Below are positions 35,568 through 43,871 of a DNA stretch of 64,000 nucleotides, piece after piece. The DNA is from VGJV01 sp964646415 (GTDB lineage Bacteria > Patescibacteriota > Minisyncoccia > UBA6257 > 2-01-FULL-56-20), in assembly GCA_964646415.1 (NCBI GenBank), contig CAZYEL010000005.1, positions 1 to 64,000 of the forward strand, written 5' to 3'. A program made the position numbers and the translations under genes. The notes beneath the pieces were generated by a model. That model was not told the origin of the DNA, ran no database searches, and saw nothing but the letters and a program-made list of their open reading frames with translations. Position 1 is the first letter of the stretch; each line of letters begins with the position of its first letter.

Positions 35568-37934
35568 TCAGTATCCCTTGTTTGCAATGAGAAGCTCCAA
35601 AACTTCCCTTGGGAAGAGTGGTGGGCGTTCCGCAAGCGCCTGGTGGTAAAAGACTGTTGAGGGGGTGATGCCTGGGAGGGTGTTTACTTCGATGATAAAG
35701 AGGTTGCCGGTGGAGAGATGTGCGAACGCATCGAGACGGGAATATCCCCGGATGCCCAGATGTGCTGCGACCGTTTCAATCCGTTCTTTGACGCGCCGAA
35801 GGACGCGCGGCGCCATGAGTATCTCCGGCGGCGGGGTGATATTCACGCCCGTCCCCCCCTGGAATTTTTCTTCGACGGAGAGAACTTCTCCTTCCGCGAC
35901 GGTGATGCTGGGATTGAGCGCGTGTAGTTCTCCGGCTTTTTCGACTACCCCGACCGTTATCTCGAGCCATCCTGTTTTTCTGTGGTGCTTGAGCGTGTGA
36001 TGCACCACTTTCAGCGTATCGGTTTCAACGAAACGTTCAAAGAGAAGCTCTGCGGGCGTTTCCGGTGGCATCTCGATTATTTCCGGTTGATGCGCGAAAG
36101 TGTTTTTTGATGCGCGCGGCGCATGCGCCGCGAGGAGGCGGATATATTTTCCGAGGTCATTTAAAGAGTAAAGATGCACGACGCCGGTGGAGCATCCGTC
36201 GGCGCGGGGTTTTATGACAATAGTGCGCGTCCCCAGTTCTTTCCTGGTCTTTTTCCAGAACTTTTGGACACCGGTGACATCCATGCGCAAAAGAAATTCG
36301 GTTTTTACGGTGGTGCCGGGAATTGCACGGACGCCTTTGATGCCCATTGTGTCGACGGCGATGGACGTTGCGCGTTTATCCATGCACAACCGCGATGCTT
36401 TCCCATCCGGTCCATTGTAGCGTACGCCGCATTTCTCAAAAAGCGCTTGGAGCGTGCCGTCTTCTCCCACGCCCCCGTGGAGCGCATTAAAAACGAATGA
36501 AGCACCTTTGAGAAATTCCCGAAGCGTCATTTTCTCGGGTACGAAGAACTCCTCTTGGTTTTTTTCTTCCTGGAGTCCCAGGCGGAGCCGTGCGCGCGCT
36601 TCAAATGCATCAAGGCGCTCTTTTGCCCTGGGGTATTGGGTGCAGTTCGCCGTGATTTCTTCGACGGTGTGATTCAGCGCGAGGTGGTACGGCAGCCGCC
36701 ACACGCCGCCTTTCGTATCAAGAAGGTAGGGGATGGGTCTATAGCGCGAGGAGCCGCGGAGTTTGAGCCACACGTTCGTGCCGCTCATGAGCGATACTTG
36801 GCGTTCCGACGTGTTTCCGCCGAAGAGCACGCGCACTTCTTTGCGTTTCGCGGGTGCCTCTGTCTTTTTCCCGGGGAAGGCAATGCGGTTGCGCGCGCAT
36901 GCATTCCGGAGAATATGCTGGAGTACGTCCGCATGTGTCATACCGATGCGCGCGGCTTGCTGAAAAAGAAAACTGTTTTGTTCCATGCCGCTTACCGTGT
37001 TGAAATCCGAAAACCATATGTTTCCGTCGGGGAGGACCCACCCGTCGAACCGCCCGAAGTCCCGTACATTGAAGAGTGCGAAGAGTTGCTCGGCTTGGGC
37101 TTGTATTCTCTCAATTACGTGATTATCGAATCGCGGGGGACAGTGCCAGATGACCTGCCGCGTGGGGAGATATTTCCTCCGGAAATCGAAGATTTGGTGC
37201 TGGGTATAGTCGGTTTCGATCTCGGTGGGAGGAAGCGCCACGGGCGTGCCGAAGCGGTTTTGGAGGATGATAGTAGTGAACTCCGTGCCCTCCGCGAAGG
37301 GTTCGATGACTACCCGGGTTGCCATCCGTTTCGAGAAGATGAGGCGCACCTTCTCGAGTGCTTCCTTGGGTGTCGCGACCGAGAACACGCCGATGCTTGA
37401 ACCTCCGCGCGCGGGCTTCACCACCGCACGCCGTACGCGGTGTGCCTCAAAAAATTGCTTGATGATTGCGCGGTGGTCGCGGTGATAAATTTTGAGCACT
37501 GCGGAAGGCAATGCGAAAAAACCGTGCGCGCGTATGAACTCATTCGCGTCGAACTTGTCGAATGCGCGTTCGCATGTGCGGGAGTCGGACCCGACAAAAG
37601 GGATGCGGTGATGCTCAAGAAAGCGTTGTATGCCTCCGTCTTCCCCGAAGTGGCCGTGCATTACGGGGAAGACGATATCGGCGCGCTTGAGGAAGCGTGC
37701 GAGCGATGCGGGCGAGAGCGGTGTCCCGGCTTGCCGGAGTTTGAAATCAAAGTCGGATGGAGTGTTGCTGTAAAGTTGCGCTTTTGAGATAGCATAGGCA
37801 TTTTTTTGCGAATCCAGATACACGGGGATCACTTCAATCTCGCGCGAGGAGAGGTGATCAAGCACCGACCGCGCGGAGTTTAAAGAAATGCCCCGCTCAA
37901 GAGATGGCCCTCCGCAGATAATGGCGACTTTCAT
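35568..37934 (-). CDS. Fused tandem D-alanine-D-alanine ligase (two Ddl modules)
   Basis: 788 residues from ATG 37934 (MKVAIICGGPSLERG). Module 1 (about 1-365) has MHGHFGEDGGIQ, KPARGGSSIGV and ends SDFNTVSGMEQNS. Module 2 (about 370-788) has LFGGNTSERQVS, LHGGVGEDGTLQ, KPRADGCSTGV and ends IEVNTLPGITPST. Each ATP-grasp ligase would join two D-alanines for the peptidoglycan stem. Module 2 keeps the canonical E-x-N-T-x-P-G metal motif; module 1 has D-F-N-T-V-S-G, so its activity or specificity may differ. Single Ddl proteins are usually 300-370 residues. The in-frame extension upstream to 37991 is not conserved. Confidence 0.88.
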   Translation of the reverse strand: MKVAIICGGPSLERGISLNSARSVLDHLSSREIEVIPVYLDSQKNAYAISKAQLYSNTPSDFDFKLRQAGTPLSPASLARFLKRADIVFPVMHGHFGEDGGIQRFLEHHRIPFVGSDSRTCERAFDKFDANEFIRAHGFFALPSAVLKIYHRDHRAIIKQFFEAHRVRRAVVKPARGGSSIGVFSVATPKEALEKVRLIFSKRMATRVVIEPFAEGTEFTTIILQNRFGTPVALPPTEIETDYTQHQIFDFRRKYLPTRQVIWHCPPRFDNHVIERIQAQAEQLFALFNVRDFGRFDGWVLPDGNIWFSDFNTVSGMEQNSFLFQQAARIGMTHADVLQHILRNACARNRIAFPGKKTEAPAKRKEVRVLFGGNTSERQVSLMSGTNVWLKLRGSSRYRPIPYLLDTKGGVWRLPYHLALNHTVEEITANCTQYPRAKERLDAFEARARLRLGLQEEKNQEEFFVPEKMTLREFLKGASFVFNALHGGVGEDGTLQALFEKCGVRYNGPDGKASRLCMDKRATSIAVDTMGIKGVRAIPGTTVKTEFLLRMDVTGVQKFWKKTRKELGTRTIVIKPRADGCSTGVVHLYSLNDLGKYIRLLAAHAPRASKNTFAHQPEIIEMPPETPAELLFERFVETDTLKVVHHTLKHHRKTGWLEITVGVVEKAGELHALNPSITVAEGEVLSVEEKFQGGTGVNITPPPEILMAPRVLRRVKERIETVAAHLGIRGYSRLDAFAHLSTGNLFIIEVNTLPGITPSTVFYHQALAERPPLFPREVLELLIANKGY

Positions 37935-37974
37935 TTGCGAAAATATAATATGATTATTATACTTGAAATACAAA

Positions 37975-38007
37975 GGAAAAAAAGCCACCAATCGCCCTGA
38001 CTGGTGG
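37975..38007 (-). terminator. Intrinsic terminator of the GT39-type gene
   Basis: On the minus strand CCACCA and TGGTGG close a hairpin with an 11-base loop, followed by CTTTTTTT. It lies 32 bases after the GT39 stop. Confidence 0.8.
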
Positions 38008-38038
38008 ATATATTAAAAATCTTGCAATTTTTCCCAAT

Positions 38039-39511
38039 CTAGCGGATATAGAAAATACGGGCGTTTTCCGGGATATTGTGACTTTCGGATGGCAGAATAT
38101 ACCGAATATTCTTCAGTTTTTGCGTTTCGGGCAGGAACGAATCCGTAATAAACATGACGGTTTGCGCGGGCATCGGTATTCCACGCACGTCCACTCCACT
38201 CGCTTCGACAATGACGTATTTGGGAGCTTCTTTCGGCAGTTCGTTGATGGCGCGCCCGATGGCGACGTAGTCGGCGGCGAAAGCTCCTTGAACGTTAGGG
38301 CTATTCGCCCAACGGGTGAAATAGGTGCTATACGCTTCAACCATGACAATGACTATGACGATGACTGCAGCGGCGTGAAGGAAGAATTGAGGCGTCTTTT
38401 TCTTAACCATGTTATAGAGTGCAACGCCGCCCACGGCGGCAAGGATAATGACCGGCGGAATCATGAGAATCGCGCGCAAAGCATGCGGGAGTCCTTCGTT
38501 TGAGATTACCACCGGGAGCGCGGCGAGAAGGAGCCAAGAGAAAAGGATGAAAAATGAGAATGACGATGAGGGTTTCCTGAGAATAGTACGAATGCCGAGT
38601 ACAAGTCCTGCGAGAAAGAAAATTCCCACCGGCCAGAAGAGTTCCGGGCGCCCGGCGAAGTTATGCCGCCAATTCCCGTCTCCTTCAAAGTTGAACATTC
38701 CCGCGGTTTTCAAAATATTCGAGCCGAGGTCGTGGAGAGGAGTCGGCGAGGAGAACACGGAAACTTGGGCGGTGCGGCCGAGGAAGTCCGCGGGGTGGTT
38801 GAGATAATAAAGTCCGAGGGGAAGGGCGACGATGAAAGAAGCAAGAATAAAGAAGCAGGAGGCACGCAAAATTTGCTTGCGGCTTTCGGGAGCAGACTGC
38901 CAGCACCAGAGAATGATGATAAGAATGAGGACGGGGGAGACGCGGTAAGCGATGTAGGTATGGAAACCGGCACCGAATAGTACTCCGGCGAATATGGAAT
39001 ATGCCTGCCCGCCGATTTGTAGGCGGGGAATATGGAATTTGGAGCCGGCTCGGAATGCGCGGAGAAGAAAATAAATTGCCCAGACAAGGAAAAACGGCGC
39101 CATGATTGCGCGGAAGCCGATGCGGGAAAAGATAATGTGCCACACGCTTGTGGCAAGGAGTAACGAAGACAGGAGTCCGATTTGAGTTGAAAAAAGTTCC
39201 CGTGCGAGAAAAAAGACTCCCAGCACCGTAAGCAGTCCGAACAGCGCACTTGGAAGCCGGAGCACCCATGGCTCGGTCGCGCCAAAGGAATCAAGGAATG
39301 CGGCTTGGATATTTATGAAAAATCCTTCGCGTCCGTTATTTTCGGGGTAATACGTTTTAAACTCTCCGGTCCGGAGCGCCTCAAGCGCGTTATTGCCATT
39401 CATCGCTTCGTCGGGATAAAGGCCGGGCGGAGTAGAGGCGAGATGATAGAAGCGCAGGAAACCGGCAAGGAGAAGGATGAGGATAAGGACAAGCTTCGCG
39501 TTGCGGGACAT
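38039..39511 (-). CDS. GT39-type (PMT/ArnT-like) membrane glycosyltransferase
   Basis: 490 residues with about ten membrane segments. The N-terminal loop holds GLYPDEAMNGNNAL, the DE pair of PMT/ArnT GT-C enzymes, followed by NNGREGFFINIQA and EPWVLRLPSALFG, both typical. The C-terminal soluble part is small. These enzymes move a sugar from a polyprenyl-phosphate donor onto protein or lipid A-like acceptors outside the membrane. The polyprenol-phosphate mannose synthase at 20495-21205 could supply the donor. Single-gene unit with its own terminator. Confidence 0.82.
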   Translation of the reverse strand: MSRNAKLVLILILLLAGFLRFYHLASTPPGLYPDEAMNGNNALEALRTGEFKTYYPENNGREGFFINIQAAFLDSFGATEPWVLRLPSALFGLLTVLGVFFLARELFSTQIGLLSSLLLATSVWHIIFSRIGFRAIMAPFFLVWAIYFLLRAFRAGSKFHIPRLQIGGQAYSIFAGVLFGAGFHTYIAYRVSPVLILIIILWCWQSAPESRKQILRASCFFILASFIVALPLGLYYLNHPADFLGRTAQVSVFSSPTPLHDLGSNILKTAGMFNFEGDGNWRHNFAGRPELFWPVGIFFLAGLVLGIRTILRKPSSSFSFFILFSWLLLAALPVVISNEGLPHALRAILMIPPVIILAAVGGVALYNMVKKKTPQFFLHAAAVIVIVIVMVEAYSTYFTRWANSPNVQGAFAADYVAIGRAINELPKEAPKYVIVEASGVDVRGIPMPAQTVMFITDSFLPETQKLKNIRYILPSESHNIPENARIFYIR

Positions 39512-39548
39512 GGATTTATTCTACATCCTGTTCCACTGGAATCCTACT

Positions 39549-39574
39549 AGGAACAATTCTATAGAATTGTTCCT
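39549..39574. repeat. 26-bp perfect palindrome
   Basis: AGGAACAATTCTA is directly followed by its exact inverse complement, centre TA. It lies in the 130-base gap between the divergent GT39 and DUF5674-type genes. It could be a dimeric regulator's operator or the relic of a small element. The rest of 39512-39643 shows no gene. Confidence 0.75.
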
Positions 39575-39643
39575 CCCGCACAGGCAATATTTACTTGGAT
39601 TTCGGACTTGAGAATTTATGGCTCGGAGAGTAAAATCCAGATA

Positions 39644-39946
39644 ATGATTGTGCGCCAAAAACTCGTAGAGCCGCTTCAAGATTCTTTTGTAAAAGTGGTG
39701 GTGGACATTGAGCGGGAGATTCTTTCGGCAACGTGCGAATACCATGTGGACTGCGCGGAGGAGCTTTCAGAGGACGGTTCGAAAGCCGAAAGCCTCTGGG
39801 GCGCGAATGTGAATTTCGGCGATAAGAGTATTGCGTTCGTGTCCCTCATTAACATTAAACCGGCGCTCGGGAATAGAGCCATGGAAATCAAACTTCCCGA
39901 TATTCGCAAAAAAGTAGAGGAGGTGGTTAGAAAGTTTTTATTCTAA
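39644..39946 (+). CDS. DUF5674 family protein
   Basis: 100 residues from ATG 39644. VVVDIEREIL, EYHVDCAEELSEDGSKAESLWGANV and FVSLINIKPALGNRAMEI(K)LPDIRKKVEEVV fit the DUF5674 family as I remember it, a small soluble protein common in CPR genomes with no known function. The TAA overlaps the ATG of the next gene by one base, so the two are coupled. Confidence 0.65.
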   Translation: MIVRQKLVEPLQDSFVKVVVDIEREILSATCEYHVDCAEELSEDGSKAESLWGANVNFGDKSIAFVSLINIKPALGNRAMEIKLPDIRKKVEEVVRKFLF

Positions 39947-40221
39947 TGGCTACACGGGAACGCTGGGCGCGATTTGATAAGCATATGCAGCTTCTCAACA
40001 TTATTGCGGAGCTTGAACGCGCGCGCGTGTGGCAGGAGCAGGGCAATGCCGCATTATATTCTTCTGCATTGGAGCGCGCGCTGGAACTCGTTGATTTTTC
40101 GCTTGATGAGCCGAAGTGGGGAAGGAATAAATTACAGCTCCTCATCCTTCGAGAAGAAGTGGCGAAGTTCTATTGCGGAGAAAGGAAGGAAAGCGTCGCG
40201 GAGCTGTGCCGAATTTTGTAA
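39946..40221 (+). CDS. Small helical protein of unknown function
   Basis: 91 residues, predicted mostly alpha-helical (ELERARVWQEQGNAALYSSALERALELVDF). It starts on the last base of the DUF5674 gene, and such pairs suggest a shared role. Its stop codon overlaps the first palindrome upstream of cysteine-rich copy 4. No family recognised. Confidence 0.55.
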   Translation: MATRERWARFDKHMQLLNIIAELERARVWQEQGNAALYSSALERALELVDFSLDEPKWGRNKLQLLILREEVAKFYCGERKESVAELCRIL

Positions 40222-40258
40222 AGGTTGAACCTTAAAGAGTCCCTAAAGGTTCAACCTT
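40221..40258 (+). promoter_or_regulatory. Paired 13-bp palindromes upstream of cysteine-rich copy 4
   Basis: AAGGTTGAACCTT at 40221-40233 and AAGGTTCAACCTT at 40246-40258, start-to-start 25 bases. The second ends 10 bases before the ATG at 40269. Same arrangement as before copies 1 and 2, about 11-13 kb away. Confidence 0.7.
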
Positions 40259-40268
40259 GAGCGAGTGT

Positions 40269-42071
40269 ATGAATTCCGAAACCAAAACCTGCCAGAGTTG
40301 TAAAGCGCAATTTACGGTTGCGCCGGATGACTTCGCGTTCTATGAAAAACTGAAAGTCCCGCCGCCCACATGGTGTCCGGAATGCCGGATGGTGCGGCGG
40401 TTAGTGTGGAGAAATGAGCGTTGTCTATACAAACGGAAGTGCGACCTATGTAGCGTCGCCGTTTTTTCCGCATTCGCACCCCGAGCCCCTTATACGGTTT
40501 ATTGTGTGGAGTGTTATGCATCGGACAAATGGGATGCCGCGCAGCATGCCCGACCCTACGATTGGAATAAAAGTTTCTTCGAGCAATGGCACGCTCTTTT
40601 TGCCGATGTTCCCCAGCGGAACTTGTACGTTACCAACTCTACCAATTCTCCCTATGGCGGAAACATGTTGCGCGATTCTACTCGTATCTATCTTTCCTAT
40701 TCTCTCTTAAGCTCGGAAGACGTGTTTTACTCGAAAGATATTGATAAATCCCGCTCGGTTTTTGACAGCTTTGATTTGGTGGAGTCAGAGAATGTGTTCC
40801 AAGGGGTGCTTGGGTATAAGAACTATAACTGCGATTTTATCTATTTTTCTCGCAGCTGCATGGATTCTCGGTATCTCTATGATTGCGTGAATTGCCGCAA
40901 TTGTTTTATGTGCACGAATCTTCGTAATAAGGAGTTTTGTATTAGAAATAAGCCATACGCGAAAGAGGAATATCAGAAAGAAATCAGCGGAATTGATTTT
41001 GGAAGTTACACAACCTCCTCTGCTCTCTACGGGGAGTTCTTAGAATTAACAAAGAATGCGCTTCATAAGTATGCGACCATTCTCAATTGCTCGCACTGCA
41101 CGGGAAATGACCTTATCAACTCGAAAAATGCGCGCGCATGTTTCAGCAGTCATGACATTGAGAATGTGAAATTCGCATTCCGCATTTTGACGACGCGGGA
41201 CTCTATGGACCTTACCTATCTCGGTTTGAATGCCGAACTTCTGTATGAGTGCCAGGGAACCGGGAGCGCGCACAGCTCATTTGTTCGATTCAACGTTCAT
41301 GGATTCGACGGGCACAACCATGATTTGCAGTACACCGCGAATTGCGGTTTCTCATCACATCTTTTCGGATGTGTCGGAATTCGGAATAAGCAATATTGCA
41401 TTTTAAACAGGCAATATTCAAAGGAAGAATATGAGGTGCTTGTGCCGAAGATTATCGCGCATATGGACGAGATGCCGTATGAATCGCGTGGAGTGAATAG
41501 CGAAGTGCGTATCGTGTATCGGTACGGGGAGTTTTTTCCCGTTGAGTTTTCGCCGTTTGCGTATAATGAAACGCTTGCGCAGGAGTGCTTTTCGCTTACG
41601 AAGGAAGAAGCGGATACACGAGGATACCAATGGAGGGAACCAGAAACGAAACACTACCGTATCACGAAACCCCCCGATGACATTCCCGGTCACATCAAAG
41701 ATGCCGACGATTCAATATGCAGTGAAGTGATAGGATGTGCGCATGGGGGGTTGTGCAAACATCAGTGCGCGACTGCGTTTAAGGTTCTACGCGAGGAACT
41801 TCAGTATTACAAGAAGAGAAATATTCCCTTGCCGCGGCTGTGCCCAAACTGCAGGCATTATGAGCGGCTGGCACAGCGAAATCCGTTGAAGCTGTGGCAT
41901 CGGCGTTGCATGTGCAGCGGGATGAATAGCGTAGAGCGTAGAGCGTATAGCAACACCGTCGCGCACTCCCACGGGAACAGTCCGTGCCCTAACGAATTCG
42001 AAACGCCGTACGCGCCGGAGCGGAAGGAAATCATATATTGTGAGTCGTGTTACAACTCGGAAATCGTGTAG
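40269..42071 (+). CDS. Cysteine-rich zinc-ribbon / solenoid protein, copy 4 of 7
   Basis: 600 residues, the longest copy. N-terminal ribbon CQSC ... FYEKLKVPPPTWCPEC and second site CDLC ... YCVECYASDKWD both intact. The solenoid has fewer cysteines (DCVNCRNCFMCTNLRNKEFC), then LFGCVGIRNKQYCILNRQYSKEEY. C-terminal ribbon LCPNCRHYERL, CMCSG, HSHGNSPC and YCESCYNSEIV. Two loops carry in-frame inserts of degenerate repeated words: 41480-41520 (ESRGVNSEVRIVYR in place of a short GKGRKY-type loop) and 41930-41955 (MNSVERRAYSN). First gene of the second block. Confidence 0.8.
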   Translation: MNSETKTCQSCKAQFTVAPDDFAFYEKLKVPPPTWCPECRMVRRLVWRNERCLYKRKCDLCSVAVFSAFAPRAPYTVYCVECYASDKWDAAQHARPYDWNKSFFEQWHALFADVPQRNLYVTNSTNSPYGGNMLRDSTRIYLSYSLLSSEDVFYSKDIDKSRSVFDSFDLVESENVFQGVLGYKNYNCDFIYFSRSCMDSRYLYDCVNCRNCFMCTNLRNKEFCIRNKPYAKEEYQKEISGIDFGSYTTSSALYGEFLELTKNALHKYATILNCSHCTGNDLINSKNARACFSSHDIENVKFAFRILTTRDSMDLTYLGLNAELLYECQGTGSAHSSFVRFNVHGFDGHNHDLQYTANCGFSSHLFGCVGIRNKQYCILNRQYSKEEYEVLVPKIIAHMDEMPYESRGVNSEVRIVYRYGEFFPVEFSPFAYNETLAQECFSLTKEEADTRGYQWREPETKHYRITKPPDDIPGHIKDADDSICSEVIGCAHGGLCKHQCATAFKVLREELQYYKKRNIPLPRLCPNCRHYERLAQRNPLKLWHRRCMCSGMNSVERRAYSNTVAHSHGNSPCPNEFETPYAPERKEIIYCESCYNSEIV

Positions 42072-42105
42072 TTAGAAAATAGCAAGTAGAAATATAGAAA
42101 ATAGA

Positions 42106-43848
42106 ATGAAACCAGAAGTAAGAAAATGCAAAGAATGCGCCGCTCAATTCCCGATTGAAGCGGACGATATTGAGCTTTACGAGAAGTTCAAGGTGCCCGC
42201 GCCGGTGCGGTGCCCGGACTGCCGTCAGCGCCGGAGGTATTCTTGGCGGAACGAGCGTGTGCTCTACCGCCGGAATTGCGACCTCTGCAGGAAAAGCACG
42301 GTAACGATTTATTCGCCGAACAAGCCCTTCAAGGTGTATTGCCCGCCTTGTTTTTGGTCGGATAAATGGACTGGGCTTGATTACGGGCGCGAGTTTGATT
42401 TCAATAAGCCCTTCTTCCCGCAATGGCGGGAGCTGCAGCTTGAAGTACCGCGCATTGCGCTTCTCACCAAGAACAGCGTGAATTCGGAGTATACGAACCA
42501 CTCAAGCAATAACCGGAATTGCTATTTGAGTTTCAGTACATTCGAGTCCGAAAACATTATGCATTCGGCGAATGTGTGGAAGCAATCAAGGGATTGCGTT
42601 GATTGTTACCTCGCAAGCGTGGAGGGTGGCGCGGAATTGTGCTATGAGTGCGTGAATTCCGCGCGGATGTTTAACTGCCAATTCGGCGTGTTGCTTAAGG
42701 ATTGCACGGATTGCTTTTATTCTTACGACCTTCGCAGCTGTTCAAACTGCTGTCTTTCGTGGAATCTCCGGAACAAGCAGTATCACATCTTGAATGTCGG
42801 GCACTCGAAGGAGGAGTATGAGAAGAGATTTGCCGAATTGAATCTTGGGTCTTTTGTGGGGCGCGAGGCTTTGTATGCTCAATTTAAAGAGCTGCTGGAG
42901 AAGCGGGCCCTCCACAAATTCGCGGTGATTGAAAAATGCGTGAACGTGTCGGGGAATATGCTTTTCAACTCGAAAAATACGCGCCATTCGTTCGACGTGG
43001 ATAAAACGGAAGACACCAAATACGGGATTATCACGCCCGATGTGAAGAATTCTATGGATTCATATCATTATGGATTTGCCTGCGAGCTGATTTACGAGTC
43101 GCACGCGCTGATCCACGACTACGATGTGAAGTTTACGCACTTAAGTTACGACAACTCCCATTTGGAATACTGCGATTCGTGCCATAACTCCGAGAATCTT
43201 TTCGGTTGCGTGGGCATAAAGCAAGGGAAGTATGCAATTTTCAACAAACGGTACGAGGAGAGTGAATACGCGGCGCTCAAGAACCGCATTATCGCGCACA
43301 TGAAAGAGACGGGGGAATACGGTGAATTTTTTCCGCCGGAGCTGTCGCCCTTCGGATACAACGAAACCCAGGGGCAGGTATATATGCCCCTCAAAAAGGA
43401 AGAAGCGGCGGCGAAGGGTTATAAATGGGAAGACCTTACGCCGGGCACGTTCGGCAAGGAAACATTGAAACCCGGAAGCATCCCCGACGACATCAAGGAT
43501 ATCCCTGATACTATTTTGAAAGAAGCGCTTGCATGCGTCTCGTGCACGCGAAATTATAACGTGGTACAAGCCGAACTCGATTTCTACCGGCGCGTGCAGG
43601 TCCCCATTCCCAGGGCTTGCCCCGAATGCCGCTATCGCCGGCGGCTTGAGCGGCGTTTGCCGCGGAAGCTTTGGCATAGGCGTTGCAACTGCAACGCGGC
43701 AAATAGCAAAGAGCAAATAGCCCATAGAAACACGGCTCCGCATTTCCACGGCGATGCACCGTGCCCCAATGAATTTGAGACGCCGTATGCGCCGGAGCGG
43801 AAGGAGGTCGTGTACTGCGAGCAGTGTTATCAGGCGGAAGTGGCATAG
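42106..43848 (+). CDS. Cysteine-rich zinc-ribbon / solenoid protein, copy 5 of 7
   Basis: 580 residues. N-terminal CKECAAQFPIEADDIELYEKFKVPAPVRCPDC and second site CDLC ... YCPPCFWSDKWT intact. The solenoid includes CYECVNSARMFNC, CTDCFYSYDLRSCSNC and LFGCVGIKQGKYAIFNKRYEESEY. One motif cysteine is replaced by alanine. C-terminal site CVSCTRNY ... CPECRYRRRL, CNCNA, HFHGDAPC, YCEQCYQAEVA. The CNC-HFHG loop carries an in-frame run of AAATAGCAAAGAGC-type words. The 34-base gap before it is also such words (ATAGAAAATAG). Its last 30 coding bases recur alone at 47442-47471. Confidence 0.8.
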   Translation: MKPEVRKCKECAAQFPIEADDIELYEKFKVPAPVRCPDCRQRRRYSWRNERVLYRRNCDLCRKSTVTIYSPNKPFKVYCPPCFWSDKWTGLDYGREFDFNKPFFPQWRELQLEVPRIALLTKNSVNSEYTNHSSNNRNCYLSFSTFESENIMHSANVWKQSRDCVDCYLASVEGGAELCYECVNSARMFNCQFGVLLKDCTDCFYSYDLRSCSNCCLSWNLRNKQYHILNVGHSKEEYEKRFAELNLGSFVGREALYAQFKELLEKRALHKFAVIEKCVNVSGNMLFNSKNTRHSFDVDKTEDTKYGIITPDVKNSMDSYHYGFACELIYESHALIHDYDVKFTHLSYDNSHLEYCDSCHNSENLFGCVGIKQGKYAIFNKRYEESEYAALKNRIIAHMKETGEYGEFFPPELSPFGYNETQGQVYMPLKKEEAAAKGYKWEDLTPGTFGKETLKPGSIPDDIKDIPDTILKEALACVSCTRNYNVVQAELDFYRRVQVPIPRACPECRYRRRLERRLPRKLWHRRCNCNAANSKEQIAHRNTAPHFHGDAPCPNEFETPYAPERKEVVYCEQCYQAEVA

Positions 43849-43871
43849 ACACGACTGATGATTCATAGCCA

